The position numbers were made by a program, and so were the translations under genes. Positions 48,295 through 56,476 of a stretch of 64,000 nucleotides of DNA are shown here, piece by piece. The notes beneath the pieces were generated by a model, which searched no databases, was not told the DNA's origin, and saw nothing but the letters and a program-made list of their open reading frames with translations. Every line of letters begins with the position of its first letter. The stretch's first letter is position 1. The stretch lies in assembly GCF_036370855.1 (NCBI RefSeq), contig NC_088111.1:17829501-17893500 (forward strand), written 5' to 3'. The stretch is from Dromaius novaehollandiae (Eukaryota; Chordata; Aves; Casuariiformes; Dromaiidae).

Positions 48295-49075
48295 CTCGCA
48301 CGCTGGTTTATCTGTCAGACCGAGCCGGCTGCTCCACCAGCACGCCGAGCCCTGCCGAGCCGCAGCGCGCCGGGGCCACAACTTTTCTTGGCGGGCGGCT
48401 GGCGCTGCGCTCCCGGCCCTGACCCTGCCCGCCGCCAGCCCCGGCGCCCGGCGCGGCGCAAACTTTCCGCCGGGCCGCAGGTGTCGGCAGGGCCGCGGCA
48501 CCGCGTGCCTGTGACTGCCGCCTGCCGGGGCCGGGCGTGGGACGGGAGCCGGGTGCGGGCGCTGCGGGGGGCGGCCGGCTGCTCTGGCCTCTGAAGCGCC
48601 CGCAGGGCTTGGCGCAGCCGCCCGGGGGCTCATCCCGCCCTGCCGGCCCCCTCGGCTCGGGCGATGCTGCCCCGGCCGCTGCTCCCTGCCCGCAGCCCCT
48701 GAGGGCTCGGTGCCGCCCGCGGCCCGGCTCGCGGCGATGGGCACCCGCGGGGGCGCGGGGCACGGCCAGCACCGCGGCGAAGGCGACGAGGGACGCGGCA
48801 GAGCCGGGCGCTGCCTCCGGCCTCAGTGAGGAGGCTCCCAGCATCCCTGGCTCCGAGCGCCCGCGGGCACGGCCGGCCCCTGGCTGGCAGAGCCGGGCAC
48901 GAGCAGGGCACGGCTGCAGCGCCGCGGCCCCGGGCAGGAGCCCCTGAGCGCCCTGACTCCGTCTTTGCCGGCCATCAGCGGCACTGGCGAGGGGAGGGAA
49001 GATGCCAGCAGCGCCCTGGTGCTGCCCGGCCTGGAGTCCCCCTCGCCCGGGAGCAGCGGCTGCCGGCGGTGAGCC

Positions 49076-49137
49076 ATGGATTCCTTCTGCTTCGTCTGCT
49101 TCCAGAAAGAGGAGCTCCAGCCCCTGCACCTGAGCGG
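49076..49137 (+). CDS. Candidate short coding first exon, unassigned
   Basis: An ATG in good context (GAGCCATGG) opens 20 codons, MDSFCFVCFQKEELQ... to HLS, plus two bases, ending at a strong donor GCGG|GTGAGT. Without splicing the frame stops immediately (GGGTGA). The peptide is rich in Cys and aromatic residues, and unlike the Pro/Ala/Gly/Arg peptides that random GC-rich DNA yields around it. I do not recognise the protein, and no downstream exon could be joined with confidence. The opposite strand is also open here (SPAQVQGLELLFLEADEAEG), so chance or antisense coding remain possible. Confidence 0.3.
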
Positions 49138-50979
49138 GTGAGTCCATGCTGTGCCCTGCCAGGGCGCCCGCTGGCTCTGGGGACGCTGCACCGCTGCTGT
49201 GGGAGCTGGGCCGGGGGATGGCGGCCGCCTTCCCGTGCCCAGGCTTCCCCTGCCGCCGGCGCAGCCTCTCCCGGGGGCTCTGACCGGCAGGGACCCTGCA
49301 GGAGTCTCCCATCCTGCCGGGGTGCCACGGGGCCGCGACGGAGACCCTGCGCTGCCGGACGGAGGCCGTTGCCCCCCCGCGGGGTACCGCATCGCCTTCG
49401 GGGCGAGGGGCATGGCAGCAGGGGCGGCAGCTGCCGCAAGCTTTGCAGCGGGGCGGTGGGGAGACGCGAGACGGCCCCATGTCGTACAACCATGGCACCT
49501 CCGGGGCTGCGAGCCGGTGGAGAGATTGGCCTGATCCTGCTCATCCGAGCGCGGATCCCCGCTGCTCTCGGGGACAGGGCCTCCGAAGCCCCTGCGCAAC
49601 CGCCCGGCCCCGGCGCGGCTCCCTCCTCCCGGCCGCCTTCCCGGCCCCGGCAGCCAAGGCGAGCGCGCCAGCCGGCAGGCACGCGAGGTGCCAATGCCGG
49701 CATATGCCCGGCCCAGCTGCTCCCGTGCGGCACCGGGCCGCGGCCGGGAGCCCGGGAGGACTCGTCCCCGCGGGCCGGGGGCTGCTGGCGCCCGCAAAGC
49801 CTCGGCTCCTGCCCGCGGGGGGCAGCTCTTGCCACCAGCATCCCGCCAGCCCTCCCCGGCTCCCGGGCCAGCTCCTGGCTGATCCCTCAGCAGGGGCAGA
49901 GGGGCTGAGGCCCGGCCTCGCGTGGTGCTCTGCAGAACAGTGCCACAGCCCTCCTCGTGACACCAAAACAGCGTTTCGGGGGCTCCCGCCTGCATCTGGA
50001 GGCCGGCGGAGGGGAACCGGCTGGCAAGGCCGAGCTGCTGGGCTCGCGCGTGTCCTGGGAGCCGCCTTTCAGCGAGACGAACAGCCGCCTTTCGGCAGCC
50101 GGGGGGACAGGCCCGTCACCGCCGGCCACCGCCGCGCTGGCCTGCGCAGCCTCCTCGCCAGCGGCTCTGCCGGGGCTCGTGGCCCCAGGCGGGACCTGGC
50201 CGCCCGCGCCCCGTGCAGGCCTGCGCTGCGGGGAGCGTGTCGGTCTCCTCGCCCTCGCTAGATGGTGCCAGGAGAACGGGCTGCGAGCGGCACGGCGCGG
50301 CGGCTGCGCGGTGCTGGTGGTGCCGGGGGCCTGGGCGCTGGGCAGCCAGGCCTGCCACCACAGTGCCCCGCGCTGACTCCCACTTGCCCTTTGGACTCGT
50401 CCCTCGCTGTCCAGGGGACTGGAAGTGCTGCCGGGCAGCAGCTGCGAGAACAGATGTATTGCGGCCCAAGGCAGCGACTCGGTGCCTGCTGCTTCCCCAG
50501 GACTCAGACCTGGAGCAGGAGAGAGTGACACAGTGCCGTGACCCTGCTCTGCCCCCAAATCCCACCTCCTCCCCATGAAGGGGAGTAACAGCAATCCCAG
50601 TTCTGTTTCTTTTCAAAAGAAACCCATCCCAAAGAAACCTGTACTTTTTCTTTTCCGCTGCTCTCCAAAGCAGTAAATAGTCATCACTAGGCTCCAGAGT
50701 CAACACTACCTCCAAGCTGCCTGCGATGGGCTCGGGCTGCCTGGCAGACTCAGGCAGCCGGTGCTGCAGGTCCCGACCCGGGAGCCTGCACCAAGGAGGC
50801 CGGGGCTGTGCCGCCAGCACAACCGCCCGGGCAGCGGGGGCTCGGGCAGGGGTGCCGCGGCACGGTTAGCGGCGGGTGCCTGGCGGCGGGGGCTCGGCTC
50901 GGCGTGTCCCTGCGACGGACAGCAGCTGAGGACTGCGGCACGCCACGCGGGCTGCATCTGATCTGTGACCTTGATAGCA

Positions 50980-50992
50980 GGAGCTATTAATA
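50980..50992 (+). repeat. 13-mer GGAGCTATTAATA, copy 2
   Basis: Identical to 48282-48294. It is preceded by CTTGATAGCA with a GATA core, in a second AT-rich islet of the same domain. The match continues as far as AYTC after the 13-mer. Confidence 0.9.
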
Positions 50993-51830
50993 TTCCCGGC
51001 GCAGCTGATGCCGGCGGCCGAGGGTCCAGCCTGCCTCGGCGAAAGGAGGCCAGCGGCCGTTAACCCTGCGCTGGAGGAAGCCTTAACCCTTCGGCCGCCA
51101 GAGCACAGCCCCGGCGGGGGGGGGTTGGGCTTCGGGACCCCGTCCCCGGACAAGCGCAGCCGCCGACCCAGGGCCGAGCAGGCTCCTGGGGCCACAAGAG
51201 CCCGGCTGCATCGCCGCCAGCGCGGCGCAGAGAGAGGCGCCGGCTCTCGGAGGCGCCGGGCTGCGCTGGACGGGGCGGCCTGTCGACCCAAACTCAAAGC
51301 ACCAAGTATCAGGCGCAAGCAACCTGCTCGCTGGACGGGGCGGCGCTGGGCTCCCCGGCCGGGCTTTCGTTGTGCTCCTTTTGCAGGACTCCCGGAGGCT
51401 CCCTTCCCCGCCGCCGCGGGAGGCTCGGGGAGTGCGGGGAGCTGGGGCGCTCTGCGCCGGTCAGGGTCGCGCGAGGCGATAAACCCGTTTGATCTGGCTC
51501 CTTTCATCTCGCTGATCTTAATTAGTGGTTTTGGAGCGCTTTGAAGAGTACGAGCTTTATGCAAACCCGACCTGTTGTTGTTATTGTTATTATTCTCGCG
51601 GTGCCGTGAGAGCTCAGAGGCGCCTGCTGCTCCGGAGACTTTCTGCCTCCTTCGTCCCGGGCCACGGCCTCGGCACCCGCTCCAAGAAGCCGTGCCCGCC
51701 CAGCGCCATGCCCACCCGGCCCCCGGCGGAGGCGTATGTGGGGCGCGAGCACCCCGCGCCGCAGTGCCCCCGGCCCCGCGCAGCCTCCCCCAGCGCCGCT
51801 TCTCGCGCCTGACCTAGAAACAGCCCGCGG

Positions 51831-51840
51831 CTATAAATAG
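51831..51840 (+). promoter_or_regulatory. CTATAAATAG: perfect MEF2 site and TATA box
   Basis: CTATAAATAG fits the MEF2 consensus YTAWWWWTAR exactly and contains TATAAATA. It is flanked by CCCGCGG and GCCCACGCGG, a GC-rich setting typical of a TATA promoter. If it is a TATA box on the plus strand, initiation would fall near 51,862. No coding exon downstream could be recognised. Confidence 0.5.
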
Positions 51841-52723
51841 GCCCACGCGGAGCCGAGATCAGAGGCGCAGCGCGAAGCACCGCCGCGGCGGAGGCCACCG
51901 GCAAGCCGGGCGGCGAAGGGCAGCGCAGCTGGGGGGGGCAAGCAGGGCGCCGGCAGCAGTGGGGGCAGCGCCGGGAAAGCCGGCGCGATTTTTGCAGGCT
52001 CCTGTCTCGTTTGCCTGGCAGCGCGGGGCAGGTCTCCGAGGGCAGGCTGCCCGGCAGCCCGGCCCGCGCTCGCTGCAGGGAGAGAAACGGCATTTCGCCT
52101 CGAGCGGGAGACACGCTGACGTGTTTGTAGCGGCTCCCGTTCGACGCGTCCCGGCCCCGGCCTGGGAAGCTGCCGTTCCCCACGGCCCGCGCGTTCGGTG
52201 AGGGGATGCTGCGCAACGCCACGCGGCTCCGGCTGCTCAGAGCACCCATCCAACCGGCCCCGGCACCCCCCTGCTTTTCGCCCCCCAGCGCAGCTCAGCT
52301 CGCCCGGCTGCCCCACGTGCCGCGGCAGTGCCAGGGAGTGGCACGGCACTCATCCTGCCCGGGCCAGCGCCTGCCACCTTTGCTCGCCCCAGCCAGGGCG
52401 ACCTGGGAGCCCGCCTGGGCTCCGTCCCTGCCCAGGGACGGCATTTCTGCCCTCCCTTTGGATGCAGCGAGGATCTCTCCCTCCGTGCAAGCACCCCGAT
52501 CCTGGCCAGGGTCTTCTGCATCGGTGTCACGAGATGCAGTAACTGCGGGGCTCAGCCGGGGGGACCGCAGGAGCGGGGGTGCACAGCCGCCGTTGCCTCT
52601 CCCGCTCGCCTGCACCCGAGGCCGGCTGCGCCCCGGCTGTGCCCCGGCCCCGCTGCCAAGCGCAGAAAGGGCGGTGGAGTCACAGCAGCGTGCGGCAGCA
52701 AATTACCCCGAAGTGTCAGGACG

Positions 52724-52732
52724 TGAGTCAGC
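52724..52732 (+). promoter_or_regulatory. AP-1/MAF-type site, first of two
   Basis: TGAGTCAGC is a perfect AP-1 core and half-MARE. It opens an AT-rich islet that also holds CATAAAAAG and CTAATTG motifs, and is followed 93 nt later by a second TGAGTCAG. Confidence 0.45.
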
Positions 52733-52816
52733 CTCCCCATTTGGAGTCATTCATAAAAAGACTAATTGCTCGCTGCGCTAAACTGGGAGCGGATCAGAGC
52801 TGCCGGCTCGAGGCGG

Positions 52817-52824
52817 TGAGTCAG
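52817..52824 (+). promoter_or_regulatory. AP-1/MAF-type site, second of two
   Basis: TGAGTCAG, sharing GTGAGTCAG with the copy 93 nt upstream. The pair brackets the AT-rich islet. Confidence 0.4.
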
Positions 52825-53049
52825 TGGTGCCGGCTCCTCGGCCGCCCCCCGGGCTCGCCGTGCAGCGCGGGCGCTTGGCGGAGCGCACGGCTTAGCTGCG
52901 AGCAGCTTTCCCCTCCGCGGTGCTCGCGGCCGGGGGCGCGGGACGCGGTGCAGAGGCCGCCTCTGATTTGCACAAGCACCTGCGTTTTGGTACCCAAAGA
53001 GTCTTGCAAAACTCTCCGTTGTTCTCAAAACGCTTCCCAAGCCCGGCAT

Positions 53050-53077
53050 GGATGCATTTTCACGGATGCATTTTCGC
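53050..53077 (+). repeat. Tandem 14-mer duplication
   Basis: GGATGCATTTTCAC is followed directly by GGATGCATTTTCGC, two head-to-tail copies with one mismatch. Each contains the palindrome ATGCAT. Confidence 0.95.
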
Positions 53078-53620
53078 GCCAGCGTGCGCGGTGCACATCC
53101 CTGCTAGGTTAGTGTCCTGCTTACGCTGCCCTTGGCCCCGGCAGCAAAGGGGCACCGCGAGGCCGAAGGGACCGAGTGCACCGCAGACCCAAGGGGCAAA
53201 GCAAGCGGAGGGAGCGAAGCGCCGGAGCGTGATCCTCGGCGCCTCCTCGCAAAGAGCAGATACAGCCACCAAGCAAATCCTGGCTGGTCATTAAAACATC
53301 TCTGCCGGGCTTCGGCACCTTGTTGGTGGATGCCGCAGCTGCACAGACGCGCGCAGGGTCACACCAGGTGGACACTCACCCTGGCCCGTGCTCTGAACAG
53401 TGCTCCAGGTCTCCCAAACCTGGAGGGCAACAAGATGCTGTAAAAGGGAGAATAAACCTGCCCAGGGATGCTGCGGGTGAAGAACATCACGCCGACCCGC
53501 TGCCTCTGCTCCGATTCCTCGCGCACGGCAAGCAGCAGAACTGACGCCGTCTCCTGGGGTTGGAGGTGCCCCAGAGTTCCCGTTTTAAGGCTCTGGCATC
53601 AGCTGCTTAACGTGTTGCCA

Positions 53621-53636
53621 AAACGCGTAAACGCGT
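53621..53636 (+). repeat. Tandem AAACGCGT x2
   Basis: A perfect head-to-tail repeat of AAACGCGT, followed by TTAACAC. Each unit holds the palindrome ACGCGT with two CpGs. Confidence 0.95.
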
Positions 53637-54559
53637 TTAACACAGCTGAAATCGAATCCGGGCTGAGCGTCTGTCTCCGCTGGCTTCCTCCGGCGCAAGC
53701 CGAAGGGAAGCCACGGCGTTTTGCACCCGGGTAGAAACGGCATTTTGGAGGGGAGAAACAGGGGCGGAGGGAGAGTGCTACCTGCAGTGCGAAAATCCCA
53801 GCCCTTGGACCATCAGCACATCCAGGCAGTGCAAGAGCCTCCTCTGGAAAGAAAATCCCGTCACTTGAATCCTTGAAAAACAGCCCGCAGAGGCCGGCTC
53901 TGCCGTGACCTCCGGCGACCAACTCGGCACCGGCCGCCCGGACAGGTGCAGCGCTTCTGCTGCACCGAGCGCTTTCTGGCTCTGGCCCAGGGCAACCAGG
54001 GCTGCAGCCACCCAGCCGGGCTCAAGCCACGCGTGGCAACGCTGGGCACCACGTGCCGAGCAACGATGGCACCCGGGCGCGCCAGCTGCAGCCGCGTGAG
54101 AAGATGGCGATGGCCACGTCTTCCAGGGGGGTCCTGCAGCACTGGCTTGTGCAGGGGGCCCAGGCTGCCCCGCCGGGACGGGTCTGGCAGGAGAGAGGGT
54201 GTATCTGTACTCACAGTCGAGCAAGGGCTGCTGGGGCACGTGAAGGTCGGGGCGGCCTTGGCTGCCGCAGCCACGCGATGGCGGGGTTTCAGCATCCCGA
54301 GAGGAGGGAGCAGGACAAAAAGCAGGATCACAACCCTGGACTTCGGGAGAGGACACCCCGGCTTCTGCTGGGACCTGCTCGAAAGAGTCTCCAGGGCGGG
54401 GGCCTGGAGGGGGGTCCAAGAGCCGGCTGATGCTCAGGGCCGCCTCCCCGAGCTCCGCGACGGGCCGTGCCCACGAGCAGGGCGCCGCGCGGGGGCGGCA
54501 GGAGCCTGGCCTGGGGCAACAACAGGTTCCTGCCCGGACCCAAGGATAAGAAGGGAGGC

Positions 54560-55090
54560 GACAAGAGGTGGGGGCGGGAGGCCCCAGGAGGGCACGCAGG
54601 GACCGCCGCACCCCGCCGGGGCTACGCGCGACGGCGCTCCCCCTGGCGGCGGGGCGGGCGGGCGGCGCTAGGGCCCGGCGGCGCGGGGCGGGCGCGGGGC
54701 GGCGGCGCTGCCCGCGCGGGGCGGGGGGAGGCGGGGGGGGCTGCAGGGGGCGCCGCGGCGCCGCTGCTGGCGGCGGCGGCGGCGGTGGGCGGCGCTAGGG
54801 CCCGGCGGCGCGAGGCGGGCGCGGGGCGGGGCGGGGCGGCGGCGCTGCCCGCGCGGGGCGGGGGCTGGGGGCGCCGCGCCGCCGCGCCGCTCCTCCCGGC
54901 GGCGGGGCCGGGGCAGGGAGGCGGCGGCGGCGCGGGGGCGGCCGGCGCGGGAGCGGCGCGGCGCGGCCAGCCCGGCCCGGCCCCCGGCGAGGGGCAGGCG
55001 GCGGCGGCGGCGCCTGCGAGGGCGGCGGCGGCTCGGCCGCGAAGGACGGGGCGCGGCGCGGCGGCTCGCCCCCACCTCCCCCCGGTAAGG
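54560..55090 (+). promoter_or_regulatory. Major CpG-island promoter with candidate non-coding first exon (donor at 55,084)
   Basis: This is the most CpG-dense stretch of the window, with many GC boxes (GGGGCGGGG) and no TATA. A clean donor CCCG|GTAAGG lies at its right edge (exon end 55,084). By mammalian gene order the gene reading away from XPO6 here would be SBK1 (SH3-domain-binding kinase 1, a brain-enriched Ser/Thr kinase), but no SBK1 coding sequence is in the window, so I leave the symbol empty. ORFs up to 589 codons through the island are composition artefacts. Confidence 0.55.
54661..54864 (+). repeat. Duplicated GC-rich promoter module (two units)
   Basis: The units at 54661-54727 and 54788-54864 both run from GGCGGCGCTAGGGCCCGGCG to GCTGCCCGCGCGGGGCGGGG. 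They are offset by 127 nt, and unit 2 carries about 10 extra nt of GGGGC repeats. A 60-nt spacer lies between. It is an ancestral local tandem duplication inside the CpG island. Confidence 0.85.
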
Positions 55091-56315
55091 CGGCGCGGCG
55101 GGAGCGCTGCCCGCGCCCGGCGCGGCGGCCGCCGGTGCCTCGCTGCCCTCCGCGGCGCCGCGCCCGCGCCCTTTGTGCGCCCGCCGTGCCCCGGCACATG
55201 GCGCGGCGCTGCCCGCCGTCGGGGCGCCGCGGCGAGCCGTGGGAAAGGGCGATTTAAAAACGGGGGGGGGAAAGAAAAAAACCCCGAAGCCGGGCGGGGG
55301 CGTCGGACGGGCCCCCCGGTGCCGCGGCGCCGCTCCCCGGGGCGGGCTGCGCCGGAGCCCGCGCGCCGGGCGGCCTTGCGGCGGGCGCGGCCCCGCGCGG
55401 GGCTGCACCGGGCTCGGCCCGGGGCTGGGGCGGCTGCTGGGCGCCGGGGGCAGCGGCCCGGCCGTGCCCGCACCAGGCGGCCCCGGGGCAGCGGCGCCGG
55501 GGGGGGCGCGGCGGCGCCGGGGGCTTTTGTTGTCGCCGCCCGCGGCGCGCTGCGGGCCGGGGGCTGCGGCCGGGACGGCTTCGGCCCCGGCGCGACGGAT
55601 CGAGGGCCGCGAAGGAGGCGACGCCGAGATGGGCTGCGGGGCGGCAGCCGGTGCCTCGGGAGCGCCGGGAAAGGCAGGGAGAACTGAGAGGAAAAAAGAG
55701 AGAAACGCGGGCAGGAGGCTGCCAGGAGCCCGCTGGCAGGGCGTCCGTGCCCCGATGCAGGCGGAGGAGCTGCGACCCCCATTAGCCGCCCGGCCTGGCC
55801 GTGCGTGGTCCTGGTGCGGGCGAGGGGTGCCGGGCGCCCTGCCGCAGCCCGGGGCCGGTGGGAGGGTCCGAGGCCGCGGCGGAGGCCGGGGCGCTGCTCT
55901 CCGCGCTGCTCTCCGCGCCCCTCGGCGCTGGGGGCGACGTGCCCACCCGCTGGGCGAAGCCTCGGAGCGGGGCGCCCGGGATATTTGCTGGATGTTCGTG
56001 GCTGTGCCTGACCCGCCCCGGCCAGGCGAGCGGGTGCGAAGCTGGCGCCAGGCAGCGCCCGGGGCGGGCGAGACCCCCCAGCCCCCACGAGCGCCTCAGA
56101 GGGCGCAGGGCACCCGCGGGCTCCGCTCGGACCGCCGGCAGCGGCGGGGCTGGGAGAGGCGTCCCCGCACGGCCACGTTGCCGCAGCGCAAGGCGCCGGG
56201 CCGTTACGGAAAGGAGCCCCGGCCGCACGGCGGGCCCCGAGAAGAGCCCAGGAGCCCGGGTGCCGCATCGGGGCCGGGGCCGGCCGGGTGCCTCTCGCGC
56301 CGTTTGTCTTTGCAG
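55091..56315 (+). other. GC-rich interval, candidate intron between the non-coding exons
   Basis: This lies between the donor at 55,084 and the acceptor TTTGTCTTTGCAG ending at 56,315. It is CpG-rich in its first half. There is no recognised coding content; the long ORFs on both strands overlap each other. Confidence 0.4.
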
Positions 56316-56476
56316 ATCCCAAAGGCGAGATGCTGCCGGCGCTGATGGAAGAGTTTTGGGAGGGAGATGATGACAGGCTGATGAAAACCAATCAAACAAT
56401 GAAGTAATCATAAATCCCCGGTGCCAGCGGCGAGGCGCGGAGAACGCGGGAGGAGCTGGCGGATGGAGTAGCCGAG
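56316..56476 (+). other. Candidate non-coding 5'-UTR exon with small upstream ORF
   Basis: The acceptor CGTTTGTCTTTGCAG is strong, and a usable donor GAG|GTACTA follows at 56,476. Base composition drops sharply from GC-rich to balanced at the acceptor, as exons often do. It contains a 25-codon ORF at 56330-56407 starting MLPALMEEFWEGDDD, acidic and then basic, ending in TAA. The exon could belong to the plus-strand gene whose island lies at 54.6-55.1 kb. I do not recognise the small peptide. Confidence 0.4.

Larger units (their letters stand above)
46400..54600. other. GC-rich intergenic domain with several CpG islands and AT-rich islets
   Basis: This is continuously GC- and CpG-rich DNA, densest near 47.0-49.9 and 51.0-52.7 kb. 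Many long ORFs exist on both strands, but they overlap each other in all frames and are Pro/Ala/Gly/Arg-rich, the signature of GC-biased non-coding DNA. Short AT-rich islets with homeodomain-type cores occur at about 47,557-47,583, 48,280-48,315, 50,955-51,000, 51,480-51,600 and 52,700-52,790. By synteny with mammals this would be the XPO6-SBK1 interval, so upstream regulatory sequence is the likeliest content. Confidence 0.6.

Noticed and set aside
47376..50820. ORFs of 230-396 codons in the 47-51 kb GC-rich domain
   Set aside because: Mutually overlapping, low-complexity, GC-driven peptides without domains. Only the short 49,076-49,137 candidate differs in composition.
54467..56391. Very long ORFs (up to 589 codons) on both strands of the CpG island
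   Set aside because: They overlap one another in nearly every frame, consist mainly of Ala, Pro, Gly and Arg, and cross sequence with promoter features. Stop codons are simply rare in such GC-rich DNA.
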